Shown: positions 1 to 9,384, numbered from the stretch's first letter. The stretch: 64,000 nucleotides of DNA from Eubacterium sp. (GCA_017437905.1 JAFRWY010000040.1:1-64000), one strand, 5' to 3'. A program made the numbers and translations. Notes: generated from the letters alone by a model not told the origin.

Positions 1-44
1 CTGACAGGCCGCACAACTCATTCCTGTTACAAGATACTGTTCCA

Positions 45-2117
45 TTACTTATCCTTCTTTTTGGATTTTTTGTGGTCCTTCTCTATGGTCTTTCCGTTCT
101 TTTCCTTTTTATCCTTCTTCGGAGTGTCGGGCTTTTTCTCCGTTTTCTTATCCGGCTTCGCCTGAGGTTTCTTCTCCTGCTTCTTATCGGACTTCGCCGG
201 AGCCTTCCTGTCTTCCTTCTTCCCGGACTGCTCACCGGATTCCTTCTCCGGATCCGCCTCTTCCTGCTGCTCCGTCATCTCCTCCGTTATCTCCTCAGCC
301 TCCGTATCCTCCGGCATTTCCGGACTCCGGGAACGCTTCACCGTAAGGATCGGTTCCAGATACTTCTCGCGGTAGAAGAGTTCCGCCGCCTTATACTCCG
401 GATCGGAAGGATCCAGCACCTCACCGTGCATTTCGTCGAAGGCTTCATCACCGATCACACGCTTTACCACATGTCGCGCGATATTCGATGCATGATTTCC
501 GATACTCTCAAAGCTGTTCACAAGATCATACAGTACCACACCGCCGTTCACGCCGCAGTCTCCTTCCTGCAGACGTTCCACATGATGGGACTGGATGGCC
601 TCACTGAGGCTTTCGATGGTTTCAGCAAGCGGGAATATACGATGTGCCGCATTTCCCTGATCCTGATCAAAGGCCTCAAAGGAGATACCGATCACCTGAT
701 CCACCGCACCGGAAACGGCAGCGATCTCGATCAGTCCGGCCGCAGAGAAGGTAACCTCCTTCTCCATCTTCTCCTTCGCCGCATATGCGATATTCACGCA
801 CCGGTCTCCGATCCGTTCGAAGTCTCCGATGGAATTCAGGATCTCCGGCAGGAGCCGCCGGTTGTCCGGCGTCAGCCGCTTCGGATCGATCTTTAGGGCA
901 TAGGCCGTGATCTCCGTCTCGCAGCGGTCGATAAATGCTTCATTTTCGGTGATCTTATCCACCACCTTCTGGTCGTAGGTCTCCAGAAGACCCAGGGCCA
1001 GACTGTAATTCTCGCGGATCCGCTCTCCCATCCGGTTCATCAGATACCGGCACTGCTTCAGAGCGATACCCGGCGTTGAGAGCAGCATCGGATCCAGTCT
1101 CTGGAAATCCTCATCCACGGGCTGATCATCCTTATCCCGAAGGATCTTCCCCGTAAGGGCTGCCATCTTGTTGGACAGCGGCAGCAGCAGAATGCTCATG
1201 ATCAGGTTAAAGGCCAGATGCAGATTCGCGATATTTCCGCGGTTCACCGTATTCGCAAAGGCAGGAATCCCCACCGAATAATAGATGGCATACACCACGC
1301 CGCCGATCACGATGGCTCCTATGATATTGAAGAGCAGGTAGGACAGCGCCACCCTTTTTGCCTTCTTGTTGGCACCGATACTGCCGATCACGATGGTCAT
1401 GCATTTACCGATGTTCTGTCCGATGATCATGGGGATCGCAATCCCGTAGGTCACGCTTCCCGTGGCGGAAAGGGCCTGCAGGATACCGACAGACGCACTG
1501 GAGCTCTGGATCAAGGCGGTCAGGACCAGTCCCGTCAGGATGCCCACCAGGGGATTCTCAAAGGAGGTGAAGAATTCACGGAACTTCGGAGACTCCTTCA
1601 GCGGTGCGAAGACCTCCTCCATCATGGTCATACCGTAGAAAAGCGTACCGAGACCGATCAGGATTCCGGCCACGTCCTTCACCTTCTGTTTCTTCACGAA
1701 AATGTACATGCCCGCGCCGACGGCCACCAGCATGGGCGCAAAAGACGAAGGCTTCAGCAGCTGCAGGATCAGGCTTCCCGTTCCCAGATCTCCCAGCCGG
1801 AGGATCTGTGCCGTAACCGTGCTCCCGACATTGGAGCCGAAGACCACGGGAATGGCCTGGGCCAGCGTCATGATGCCCGCATTTACAAAGCCGATCAGCA
1901 TGATGGTGGTGGCAGCCGAACTCTGAATGATTCCGGTCACACCGAGACCGAGGCCCCAGCCCTTGATCGCGCCGACGCCCCTCTTTTTACTTGTTGTAAG
2001 CTTTTCCAATATTCTGCCCATGCCCGAGCCTGCCAGCTTCTCCAGGGATGAACCCATCAGGCTCATGCCGAAAAGAAAGAGACCGACTCCGCCGAACAGT
2101 TCCAATGCCGCTTCCAT
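45..2117 (-). CDS. Na/Pi cotransporter family protein with PhoU-like domain
   Basis: 690-aa membrane protein of the Na+-dependent phosphate cotransporter family (NptA/YjbB type). Two inverted transport repeats each carry the hallmark QSS motif (IIQSSAAT near residue 65 and LIQSSSAS near residue 204), separated by hydrophobic helices up to about residue 320. The region from about 350 to 560 is mostly helical and resembles the PhoU-like regulatory domain usual in this family. The last 100 residues or so are an extreme Lys/Glu/Pro tail, longer than the family norm and probably disordered. The start at 2117 has a GAGGAG about 13 nt upstream, which is rather far. It appears monocistronic. Import of inorganic phosphate is the family role; substrate and direction here are inferred. 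Confidence 0.9.
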   Translation of the reverse strand: MEAALELFGGVGLFLFGMSLMGSSLEKLAGSGMGRILEKLTTSKKRGVGAIKGWGLGLGVTGIIQSSAATTIMLIGFVNAGIMTLAQAIPVVFGSNVGSTVTAQILRLGDLGTGSLILQLLKPSSFAPMLVAVGAGMYIFVKKQKVKDVAGILIGLGTLFYGMTMMEEVFAPLKESPKFREFFTSFENPLVGILTGLVLTALIQSSSASVGILQALSATGSVTYGIAIPMIIGQNIGKCMTIVIGSIGANKKAKRVALSYLLFNIIGAIVIGGVVYAIYYSVGIPAFANTVNRGNIANLHLAFNLIMSILLLPLSNKMAALTGKILRDKDDQPVDEDFQRLDPMLLSTPGIALKQCRYLMNRMGERIRENYSLALGLLETYDQKVVDKITENEAFIDRCETEITAYALKIDPKRLTPDNRRLLPEILNSIGDFERIGDRCVNIAYAAKEKMEKEVTFSAAGLIEIAAVSGAVDQVIGISFEAFDQDQGNAAHRIFPLAETIESLSEAIQSHHVERLQEGDCGVNGGVVLYDLVNSFESIGNHASNIARHVVKRVIGDEAFDEMHGEVLDPSDPEYKAAELFYREKYLEPILTVKRSRSPEMPEDTEAEEITEEMTEQQEEADPEKESGEQSGKKEDRKAPAKSDKKQEKKPQAKPDKKTEKKPDTPKKDKKEKNGKTIEKDHKKSKKKDK

Positions 2118-2206
2118 ACGGATAATAATTCTCCTCTGTATTTAAGTACGCACAATGATGCTTTTGTAGTATAGCACAGAAATCATCACTCTACAAATAT
2201 AAAAAT

Positions 2207-2245
2207 GCGGAGTTTTCTCCGACCCTTCGGTCCGAGCACCCCGCG
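2207..2245 (-). terminator. putative Rho-independent terminator
   Basis: On the minus strand a GC-rich stem-loop, with an inner CGGAG/CTCCG hairpin at 2208-2221, is followed by CATTTTTATATTTG. It lies directly downstream of the 2275-3231 gene and would separate it from the phosphate transporter. Confidence 0.5.
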
Positions 2246-2274
2246 TTTTCCGATCTGCCGGAAATGACAGATCT

Positions 2275-3231
2275 TTATGTGTAGATCATACATCCGTATC
2301 CGCTGACCTTCTCACCGCGGAATCGTCCTCCCATCCGGGCAAAACGGTCATACAGACAGAAATCCTTATTATCCGGTGCCACATCCTGTCTCCGTGCAAG
2401 GTCTCTCCTTGTCTTCAGGGAAACCTCCCCGTCCACGGACCGGATCCTCACCGTTACATCCATACCGGCCTCTCCCACTTCTCCGCCGTATTCCAACGCG
2501 GAGATCAGGATCGGTTCCACCTCGATCTCCTCGGCACCGGTCACGGTGGATACACCGAAGAAATCGTCCTGCTCCCTGTCATTTCCGTAGGATGCGAAAA
2601 GCACCCTCCGTCCGTTGGACAGAACAAAGAACCCGTACAGCGAACGCATCGCCTTCTCACCACCGGTTTCACCGCCCCGGAGGATCGCCGTCTGGCCCAG
2701 TCTCCGGTCAAAGAACCCGCCGTGGTTCTGGAACCGGCGCACATAAAACGTCTGGCCCTCCACTTCACAGTAGTTGGTTCCGATCAGAGCCGTTCCCTCC
2801 AGGGAACAGTACGGATAGGTATACCCCTCCATCCGGTTACTTAAGCTCCCTTTGCCGAGGGGTTCAAAGCCAGACTTATGTCCGTCATTGGACACCAGGA
2901 AATCCAGCGTCACTTCATCATATTTTACAAACGCCTTGAGGCCGTAAGCAGTCTCATAGATCTCCACATCATCCGCCCGGATCATCAGCTTCTCTTCCGA
3001 AACACGGATCTTATCCAACGGATAGAGATAACTGGTCTCCGTGAAATCACGCATGGTATCATCCAGCAGGCCGAAATACACCTGCAGGTTCTCTCCCGCC
3101 GACCTTGATCCGAAGGAGGAAACCCGAAGGACGAAATTCATATTATGTCCCAATACCTTAAAATCGCCGACAAGAAGGATCGTGTCCTCAAAATAATTTC
3201 TCCGGATAGCAATATCCGCTTCTCTGCCCAT
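2275..3231 (-). CDS. hypothetical protein, beta-rich, lipocalin/AttH-like
   Basis: 318-aa protein without signal peptide or membrane segment, so probably cytoplasmic. The sequence is dominated by alternating hydrophobic/polar strands with aromatic and Gly-rich turns (GSLSNRMEGYTYPY, NHGGFFDRRLGQ, LYGFFVLSNGRR). This resembles the two-barrel AttH/CrtC-like (tocopherol-cyclase-like lipocalin) folds, but I see no diagnostic motif and the assignment is weak. The gene stands alone between a terminator on its 3' side and the GGGtGRT operon terminator on its 5' side. The ribosome binding site is poor (GGGG about 11 nt before the ATG), so the start is uncertain. Function unknown. Confidence 0.75.
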   Translation of the reverse strand: MGREADIAIRRNYFEDTILLVGDFKVLGHNMNFVLRVSSFGSRSAGENLQVYFGLLDDTMRDFTETSYLYPLDKIRVSEEKLMIRADDVEIYETAYGLKAFVKYDEVTLDFLVSNDGHKSGFEPLGKGSLSNRMEGYTYPYCSLEGTALIGTNYCEVEGQTFYVRRFQNHGGFFDRRLGQTAILRGGETGGEKAMRSLYGFFVLSNGRRVLFASYGNDREQDDFFGVSTVTGAEEIEVEPILISALEYGGEVGEAGMDVTVRIRSVDGEVSLKTRRDLARRQDVAPDNKDFCLYDRFARMGGRFRGEKVSGYGCMIYT

Positions 3232-3381
3232 AAAATGTATACCCCGAAAACACTATTCTATGTCATTTGCCCCCACATATGACTAATTGAAATATATCAC
3301 AAAACCCTACGTTATGACAACCCCATTTTCAGGCTGTCGGAAAAATGACGCTCTGCCTTCCTGCAGATATATCTTTTTCAC

Positions 3382-3412
3382 AAAAAGAACGGCTTCCCGT
3401 ATGAGAAGCCGT
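3382..3412 (-). terminator. Rho-independent terminator of the GGGtGRT operon
   Basis: Minus-strand stem ACGGCTTC/GAAGCCGT with an 8-nt loop, followed by TCTTTTTGTG. It sits about 30 bp downstream of the GGGtGRT stop codon. Confidence 0.85.
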
Positions 3413-3438
3413 CCCCCTTTGTTATTCGTAGTCAAACC

Positions 3439-4458
3439 CTAGAACTTGCCTGCCTTTGCAGCCTCTTCGATGGATACGGCGGTGGAAACCGTCATACCAA
3501 CCATCGGGTTGTTACCAGCACCGATCAGACCCATCATCTCAACGTGAGCCGGAACGGAGGAAGAACCTGCGAACTGTGCATCGCTGTGCATACGGCCCAT
3601 GGTATCGGTCATACCGTAGGAAGCCGGACCTGCAGCCATGTTATCCGGGTGAAGTGTACGTCCCGTACCACCGCCGGAAGCTACGGAGAAGTACTTCTTA
3701 CCGGCCTCTACGCGCTCCTTCTTGTAGGTACCTGCTACCGGATGCTGGAAACGTGTCGGGTTGGTGGAGTTACCTGTGATGGAAACGTCAACGTTCTCCT
3801 TCCACATGATGGCAACGCCTTCCTGAACATCGTTAGCGCCGTAGCAGTTAACCTTTGCCCGGGGTGACTCCGGATCCTTGGAGTAGCACTTGCGGAATAC
3901 TTCCTCAACCTCGCCGGTGAAGTAGTTATACTTTGTCTCAACATAAGTGAATCCGTTGATTCTGGAAATGATCTGAGCAGCGTCCTTTCCGAGACCGTTC
4001 AGGATAACACGAAGCGGTTTCTGACGAACCTTGTTTGCCTTCTCTGCGATACCGATGGCGCCCTCAGCTGCTGCGAAGGACTCGTGGCCTGCCAGGAATG
4101 CGAAGCACTCTGTGTCTTCTTCCAGAAGCATCTTGCCCAGGTTACCATGGCCAAGACCTACCTTACGACGATCAGCTACGGAACCGGGAATGCAGAATGC
4201 CTGAAGTCCGATACCGATTGCTGCTGCTGCGTCTGCTGCTCTTCTGCAGCCCTTCTTGATCGCAATGGCAGCACCTACGGTGTATGCCCACTTAGCGTTC
4301 TCGAAGCAGATGGGCTGAATGCCCTCGATCAGATGATATACGTCGATACCTGCTGCATCGCAGATCTCTTTACACTCCTCAACGGAGGAAATCCCATACT
4401 CCTTAAGTGCTGCAAGGATCTGGGGCTCTCTTCTCTCATAAGATTCAAATAATGCCAT
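3439..4458 (-). CDS. GGGtGRT protein
   Basis: Member of the GGGtGRT family, named after the motif that is present here exactly as GGGTGRT (about residues 262-268). The product is 339 aa when started at the second in-frame ATG at 4458. That gives the usual MALFESYERR start with GAGG 8 nt upstream; the ATG two codons earlier is too close to the GAGG. Several conserved-looking Cys and Gly clusters (GLGHGNLGKM, FLAGHESF) suggest a soluble enzyme or cofactor-binding protein. It lies 18 bp downstream of a NifU-like scaffold gene, and this two-gene order is a recurrent anaerobe arrangement. An Fe-S or metal-linked role is inferred from the neighbour only; the biochemical function of the family is not known to me. 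Confidence 0.9.
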   Translation of the reverse strand: MALFESYERREPQILAALKEYGISSVEECKEICDAAGIDVYHLIEGIQPICFENAKWAYTVGAAIAIKKGCRRAADAAAAIGIGLQAFCIPGSVADRRKVGLGHGNLGKMLLEEDTECFAFLAGHESFAAAEGAIGIAEKANKVRQKPLRVILNGLGKDAAQIISRINGFTYVETKYNYFTGEVEEVFRKCYSKDPESPRAKVNCYGANDVQEGVAIMWKENVDVSITGNSTNPTRFQHPVAGTYKKERVEAGKKYFSVASGGGTGRTLHPDNMAAGPASYGMTDTMGRMHSDAQFAGSSSVPAHVEMMGLIGAGNNPMVGMTVSTAVSIEEAAKAGKF

Positions 4459-4476
4459 TTTCATATCCTCGCTTTC

Positions 4477-5169
4477 TTATTCTTTTCTGGGATCGATCAG
4501 ACGAACTGCGTCAGCAACACGTCCGTACTGTCCGGAAGCCTTGTCAATAGCGGTCTTCGGATCATCGCCTGCCTTGATGAAGTCCATCATCTTACCGAAG
4601 TTGATGTACTTGTAGCCGATGATCTCATCGTTCTCATCCAGAGCAACGTGTGTAATATAACCATCTGTAAGCTCCAGATAACGGGGTCCCTTGTCCAGTG
4701 TACCATAGGTGGTACCAACCATGGAACGTGCACCCTTACCGAGATCCTCAAGACCTGCGCCGATCTGAAGTCCGTCCTCAGAGAAAGCACTCTGGGTACG
4801 GCCGTATACAATCTGCAGGAACAGCTCGCGCATAGCGGTGTTGATGGCATCGCATACAAGGTCGGTGTTCAGAGCTTCCAGTACGGTAAGACCCTGAAGG
4901 ATCTCAGCCGCCATAGCTGCGGAATGTGTCATACCGGAGCATCCGATGGTCTCCACCAGTGCCTCCTGGATGATACCGTCCTTCACATTCAGGGACAGCT
5001 TGCAGCAGCCCTGCTGCGGAGCACACCAGCCAATACCATGTGTATAACCGGAGATGTCTTCTACTTTCTTTGCCTGTACCCACTTAGCCTCTTCCGGGAT
5101 CGGTGCGGCACCATGATGTACCCCCTGGGTTACAGGGCACATGTTCTTCACTTCTGTTGAGTAAATCAT
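4477..5169 (-). CDS. iron-sulfur cluster assembly scaffold-like (NifU-type) protein
   Basis: 230 aa with the start at 5169, supported by AAGGAGG 5 nt before the ATG; a longer in-frame extension to 5241 has no such site. It resembles the N-terminal scaffold domain of NifU/IscU in its Cys spacing (C11, WCAPQQGCC at 48-56, GCSGM at 76-80) and its helical C-terminal half. Classical scaffolds use three Cys and an Asp to build a transient [2Fe-2S] cluster; here extra Cys residues are present and the protein is longer than typical IscU (about 130-150 aa). It is the first gene of a two-gene operon with the GGGtGRT gene, and the two probably act together. A role in general Fe-S assembly is less likely because no cysteine desulfurase is nearby. 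Confidence 0.8.
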   Translation of the reverse strand: MIYSTEVKNMCPVTQGVHHGAAPIPEEAKWVQAKKVEDISGYTHGIGWCAPQQGCCKLSLNVKDGIIQEALVETIGCSGMTHSAAMAAEILQGLTVLEALNTDLVCDAINTAMRELFLQIVYGRTQSAFSEDGLQIGAGLEDLGKGARSMVGTTYGTLDKGPRYLELTDGYITHVALDENDEIIGYKYINFGKMMDFIKAGDDPKTAIDKASGQYGRVADAVRLIDPRKE

Positions 5170-5312
5170 ATGGTCCTCCTTATTAAGAATTGATAAAGGT
5201 ATCGGAGCTTCGGATACCATTTCCGTGGTTCTTCCGCCCATAACCCACTAACCTATAGTTTATTAGTTTCCGGCACATTTCGCAAGAAAAAAATGCAGTA
5301 ATTTTCTGTTTT

Positions 5313-6011
5313 TTAGAGCAGGTTCCGGAATCTTTGCAAAAGTTCTTCCGGATAATAGATCCTGCCTGTTCCGGTTATCGTATAGATCCCGGTCTCCGGA
5401 TCATACACGATGAGGTCCACGCCGCAGTTCGGCTGGAGTCCGCCCTCCCAGAAATTTGAAAGATCCCCGTCTCCCCGGATATGCATGAGAAGGCCCTTGT
5501 TGCAGGCTCCGTGCGCGGATATAAGGATCCTGTCCGGCAGTTTCCGTGCTTCTTCTCCGGTATTCCTCCCGGAAATGTTCCTCCGGCCTTCCACCACCTC
5601 CCGGAGGAAGTCCCCGGTTCTTTCGCAGAGTGCCGTAAGGCTTTCCGCTCCCACCGTCGGTGCCAGCCGGTCATACTGTACCGGATCATTCTTGAAGAAG
5701 CGGAAAGGAACGCTTTCGTCCGGTCCCAGATCCCGGATACACCTTCCCTCCTGGATCCCGAAGCCCAGTTCCTCCAGCCGGGGATCAGTAGTTATGTCAA
5801 CCCGTCCCGCAACCAGTTCCGCCGTCCGGTACGCCCGGCTGAGGGGGCTGGAATACACCCGGTCAAAGGTGATCCCCAGTTCCCGGAACCGTTCCCCGGT
5901 ACAACGTGCCATTTCAATTCCCAGGGGATCCAGCGGTGTATCCGTCTTCCCCTGAAGCCGGAAGGCGGCATTCCACGCGGTGGTCCCGTGTCTGATCAGA
6001 TAGATTTCCAT
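5313..6011 (-). CDS. histidine phosphatase family protein
   Basis: 232-aa cytoplasmic protein of the phosphoglycerate mutase-like histidine phosphatase superfamily. The catalytic LIRHGTT motif starts at residue 5 (nucleophile His8). A second Arg follows in SSPLSRAYRTAE, an acidic residue in LEELGFGIQEG, and the second catalytic His is in ISAHGACNKG. This motif order fits the cobC/gpmB-like branch, which hydrolyses small phosphoesters; the substrate cannot be told from sequence. It appears transcribed alone or by read-through from the PAP2 phosphatase gene, with a strong hairpin just upstream (6030-6057). Confidence 0.88.
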   Translation of the reverse strand: MEIYLIRHGTTAWNAAFRLQGKTDTPLDPLGIEMARCTGERFRELGITFDRVYSSPLSRAYRTAELVAGRVDITTDPRLEELGFGIQEGRCIRDLGPDESVPFRFFKNDPVQYDRLAPTVGAESLTALCERTGDFLREVVEGRRNISGRNTGEEARKLPDRILISAHGACNKGLLMHIRGDGDLSNFWEGGLQPNCGVDLIVYDPETGIYTITGTGRIYYPEELLQRFRNLL

Positions 6012-6029
6012 CCTGATACCTCATGATAA

Positions 6030-6057
6030 GCCGGAGGATAGTCCCCCATCCTCCGGC
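6030..6057 (-). terminator. strong hairpin, probable terminator or attenuator
   Basis: Perfect 10-bp stem GCCGGAGGAT/ATCCTCCGGC with an 8-nt loop, followed on the minus strand by TTATCATG, which is only weakly U-rich. It lies downstream of the PAP2 gene and only 19 bp before the histidine phosphatase start, so it could also affect translation of that gene. Confidence 0.55.
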
Positions 6058-6127
6058 AGATTCGTACATATTTATCGTTCTGCATGCGTCTTCGGTGCTC
6101 AACTCACGGGCATTTTCACCCTCTTCC

Positions 6128-6204
6128 GGGCATCTGCCCCTGTCGGGCTGTACCGTCATCCGGGCATCTGCCCCTGTCGGGCCGCACCGTCATCCGGGCA
6201 TCTG
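6128..6204. repeat. 34-bp intergenic tandem repeat, 2.3 copies
   Basis: Two 34-bp units (6128-6161, 6162-6195) that differ at only two positions, followed by a partial third unit. It lies in the 245-bp gap between the PAP2 and histidine phosphatase genes. No gene is seen in this gap. Confidence 0.9.
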
Positions 6205-6256
6205 ACGCAGTTCACGAGTCTTTGCCCCGCGGCATCCGGTGCCGTCTCACATATAT

Positions 6257-6931
6257 CTACGCCGCCTCCCGGGCAGCGCCTTCTCCCAGCATATCCCGGA
6301 TCCCCGAGAAGAGGAGCAGCAGCGCAAGACTGATCAGTACACCGCCGATGATATCCGTCAGCCAGTGTACGCCGGAGAGAAGCCGGCCCACGACCAGAAC
6401 CACACAGACCGCCACTGCGATCACCTGAAGCGCCGTGGCAAGCGTCCGGTTGCTGATATACTGTCTCATCACCAGTGCGGCACTGCCCAGTACCACGCAG
6501 GCCAGCATGGTATGGGAGGAGGGGAAGGACGGTTCCACATGGGTCTCACCCTCCAGGATCTCCGGCCGGTAGTTAATGGCGATCTTGTCAAATGCCACAT
6601 ACAGTCCCAGAACAACCACATAGAGTCCGCCCAGCGCCAGGATCGTCCGGTCCACCTTAAGGAGACTCTTTCTCTTCACCAGCTGCACCAGACCGGCCAG
6701 TGCAAATACGCCCACCAGAGCCAGGGATGCATATCCCAGGTATTCCGTCAGCTTATACCAGCCCATATTCAGCCCTGCCGACTGATGGAAGTCCTGATTG
6801 ATCCCGGCCATTCCGATCTCGGTCCCTTCCGGGCCGATGGCTGCGACTCCCACCTTCTTTATCATAACGATCAGTCCGATAAAAAGAAGGAAGCATACGC
6901 ATGACAGAATGAACTTCATTTTCGTTTTCAT
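6257..6931 (-). CDS. PAP2-family phosphatase (membrane lipid phosphatase-like)
   Basis: 224-aa integral membrane protein with about five or six hydrophobic helices, the first at the N-terminus (ILSCVCFLLFIGLIVMI). The three-part phosphatase signature is present: KIAINYRP (motif 1), SFPSSHT (motif 2, catalytic-type His) and GRLLSGVHWLTDIIGG (motif 3 with Arg, His and Asp). The family dephosphorylates lipid phosphates such as phosphatidic acid, diacylglycerol pyrophosphate or undecaprenyl pyrophosphate on the outer membrane face. The start has AAGGACC upstream. The metallophosphoesterase gene ends 40 bp upstream, suggesting co-transcription. Confidence 0.92.
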   Translation of the reverse strand: MKTKMKFILSCVCFLLFIGLIVMIKKVGVAAIGPEGTEIGMAGINQDFHQSAGLNMGWYKLTEYLGYASLALVGVFALAGLVQLVKRKSLLKVDRTILALGGLYVVVLGLYVAFDKIAINYRPEILEGETHVEPSFPSSHTMLACVVLGSAALVMRQYISNRTLATALQVIAVAVCVVLVVGRLLSGVHWLTDIIGGVLISLALLLLFSGIRDMLGEGAAREAA

Positions 6932-6971
6932 AAAATTCAGGTCCTTTCAAAATGTCTATACTCATTCCGGA

Positions 6972-8123
6972 TCATTTTCCGGTAATGTTTACCACCACGT
7001 ATTCCGACTTTGTGCCGGTTTTAAACCAGATCGCCCAGTCCGAGATTCCGGAGGTGACGATGAAATCCGTATTCCCCCTGGTCTCCAGTCCGTAGGTCTT
7101 GTCATTTACGCCAAGCCATACCCCCACATTGTTGATGGGGATCAGCTGGCCGCCATGGGTATGACCGGACAGGACCAGATCCACTCCGGATGCCACCTGC
7201 GCCGTATAATCCCGCGGCTGATGATCCAGGACGATCTTGTATTTATCGGGATCCAGCGACTTCGTCAGTTCCTCCATGTCCAGACGATCACGCATGGACA
7301 TATCCTTCCTACCGATGATATAGAAGGGATCCGCCACCAGCTCCACATCATCCATCATCACATGAACGTTATTCTTCTCCAGTTCCGCAACCATCTCCTC
7401 ATAGGAGAAATTCCGGTGGTTGAAGTATCCCCGGTCATGATTTCCGGAGACATAGTAAACTCCATAGGTCGTTTCCAGTTCTCCCAGCGCCTGGCAGCTC
7501 CGGATCATATCCGCCTTCGTGGTCGAGTCGTCCACATAATCGCCAACGACCATCACCAGATCCGGATGTTCTTCCTGAATCCGCTTCATTTCCTTTGCGA
7601 AGCCTTCTCCGTCAAATGTGGTCCCGATGTGGGAGTCACCGAAGAAGGCGATCTTCAGGGTCTTCTGCCCCAGATCCTTATCCGTGGAAAGGTCATAGGT
7701 GGTCACCCAGATATGATTTGCCAGATACCAGCCGATGCTGAGATAGACCACGCTGAAAAGCAGCACGCCGATTCCCAGCCAGTAAGGACGGTATGCCCGT
7801 TCCTTCGTCTCCTTCTTCTCTTCCGACGGCGCTTCTTCTTTATTTTTCCGGACACGTCGCAGAATCCGGCGAACGATCAGCGCTATCAGATCCGCAACCA
7901 TCCAGAAGACCATCAGGTGCAGCAGCACAATGATTGCATTGATCGGATTGATAAGACATCCGATGCCAAAAAGTACCAGAACCACCGCACCCAGAAGACG
8001 CCGGAGCCATACTCTGTCCCCCGCGATCCTGCGGATCAATCCGAACTTCTGGAATTTCAGCCAAAGATAAAAAAGCCCTCCGATCGTCAAGATCAGCGCA
8101 GCAATCACGATCATCGACCACAT
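6972..8123 (-). CDS. membrane-anchored metallophosphoesterase
   Basis: 383 aa. Residues 1-160 hold about four hydrophobic segments, two near the N-terminus, one near 60-85 and one near 112-135. A calcineurin-like phosphoesterase domain follows with the metal motifs FFGDSHIG, VVGDYVDD, SGNHDRG, LDHQPRDY and SGHTHGGQ, so both metal sites look intact. The architecture matches YkuE/YaeI-type enzymes, some of which act on lipid or nucleotide phosphoesters at the membrane face. GGGAG lies 6 nt before the ATG. It is the upstream partner of the PAP2 gene; both suggest phospholipid or isoprenoid phosphate turnover, which is an inference. Confidence 0.92.
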   Translation of the reverse strand: MWSMIVIAALILTIGGLFYLWLKFQKFGLIRRIAGDRVWLRRLLGAVVLVLFGIGCLINPINAIIVLLHLMVFWMVADLIALIVRRILRRVRKNKEEAPSEEKKETKERAYRPYWLGIGVLLFSVVYLSIGWYLANHIWVTTYDLSTDKDLGQKTLKIAFFGDSHIGTTFDGEGFAKEMKRIQEEHPDLVMVVGDYVDDSTTKADMIRSCQALGELETTYGVYYVSGNHDRGYFNHRNFSYEEMVAELEKNNVHVMMDDVELVADPFYIIGRKDMSMRDRLDMEELTKSLDPDKYKIVLDHQPRDYTAQVASGVDLVLSGHTHGGQLIPINNVGVWLGVNDKTYGLETRGNTDFIVTSGISDWAIWFKTGTKSEYVVVNITGK

Positions 8124-8472
8124 ATACTACTCCCTTCCGTGGAACAAGGTTATCAGGAAACTCCGGGATGCCGCTATTTTCCGTCATGGAGACGATTATA
8201 ACACAGAAGGGTTTGAAATGCCATAACGAGAAATCCGCCGGGACCTGTCGTCCGGAATGAATCCTGCGGGACCCGGATGAAAGAAAAACCTTCCGGGATC
8301 AGAACGCGGCATATAACAAAAGAAAAGGTACGGTATCCGCGGAGGAAGACATGTGCCTGCCATGTCTGTCCCCGTATACACCGTACCTGTTTCTTCCGGT
8401 CATACCATATTGTCATATTCCCGTTTCTTCCGGCCGCATCCCCGACCGGATAAGGATCCTGTCCCAACCGGG
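8124..8472. other. 349-bp intergenic stretch
   Basis: No supported gene on either strand. The stretch holds the long hairpin terminator of the sigma/anti-sigma operon (8326-8388) and, nearer 8124, presumably the promoter region of the metallophosphoesterase/PAP2 pair, for which no convincing hexamers were found. Confidence 0.6.
8326..8388 (-). terminator. long nested hairpin terminator of the sigma operon
   Basis: Outer arms AGGTACGGT and ACCGTACCT enclose inner arms AGACATG/CATGTCT, and the structure is followed on the minus strand by TTTTCTTTTGTT. It lies about 85 bp downstream of the anti-sigma-like gene. Confidence 0.75.
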
Positions 8473-9384
8473 TTACGGGATATAGTAAACAACCTCTCCG
8501 TCCACTACATCCTTTCTTGCCTGAACGATCGTATCTCCCTTGATCGTGATCACCACCTCGTTGTATTCGGCCGTGGTATCCACCAGATCCGCCATATAGT
8601 CCGGAAGCACCTCCACATCCCCTTCATAATTGATCCGTGAGATCCGGAATGCCTGGACACTGCCGTCCACGGTCCGGTAGATCCGGGCCAGTTCTCCGGC
8701 TTCCAGAGATTCGGCCAATGCCCGGATTGTCAGAACCTGTCCGATCTGCGGCTTAAGGAATACCGTCCCCGGAGTAAGTTCCGATTCTCCGTACTTTCCT
8801 CTGTCCCTATCCTCATCCGTACCATCTCCGCCGAGGGTTGCGGGGACGGTATCCTCTGTTGCCATTGCTTCATTCGACGCTGCCGACTCGTTATCGATCG
8901 CGTCCATAGCCTGTTCTGCCCTGCTCTGCTGACCGTTTTGGCCGGAGGAACTTTTGGCTGTTCCGCCGGTAGTCTCATCCGCTGCTTCCGTGAATATCTC
9001 CATGACGTCGTTATTCTTCACCCCTTTGGTGGATAATTCCATGTCGAAGGACGGAGTTTCCTCGCCTTTGCTCTGCCTTCCTCCGACAATTCCGGCGATC
9101 GCAATGGAGGCCAGAAGGATCAGCGCCGCCGCTGCGGTTCCCGCAATGATCCATACCTTCTTACGGCTCTTTCTGTTCTTACCGCTTCTTTCACCTGTCC
9201 TCTGAATCCCCGCCTCAAAGGGTACGATATTCTGTTGTTCTGCCAGGAATCGTTCCTCACGGGAGGGTGTTCTTCCCTCTTCCCGGTCCAGTCCCGCTTC
9301 GATCCGGCCCCAAAGGTCCGGTACCTCCCGATCCAGCATCCGGAGGTATGCTTCTTCTTCAGGTATGTAATTCTGATTATCCAT
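8473..9384 (-). CDS. putative anti-sigma factor, single-pass membrane protein
   Basis: 303 aa with an acidic/basic N-terminal cytoplasmic part (1-75), one transmembrane helix at about 76-101 after an Arg/Lys-rich stretch, and an outside domain of about 200 residues. The outside part begins with a Ser/Ala/Gln-rich linker and ends in a compact domain (about 225-303). The ATG overlaps the last codons of the upstream ECF sigma gene by 8 bp, which is the standard sigma/anti-sigma arrangement. I do not see the HxxxCxxC zinc anti-sigma motif, so the N-terminal part would be an atypical sigma-binding domain. The signal sensed by the outer domain is unknown. Confidence 0.75.
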   Translation of the reverse strand: MDNQNYIPEEEAYLRMLDREVPDLWGRIEAGLDREEGRTPSREERFLAEQQNIVPFEAGIQRTGERSGKNRKSRKKVWIIAGTAAAALILLASIAIAGIVGGRQSKGEETPSFDMELSTKGVKNNDVMEIFTEAADETTGGTAKSSSGQNGQQSRAEQAMDAIDNESAASNEAMATEDTVPATLGGDGTDEDRDRGKYGESELTPGTVFLKPQIGQVLTIRALAESLEAGELARIYRTVDGSVQAFRISRINYEGDVEVLPDYMADLVDTTAEYNEVVITIKGDTIVQARKDVVDGEVVYYIP

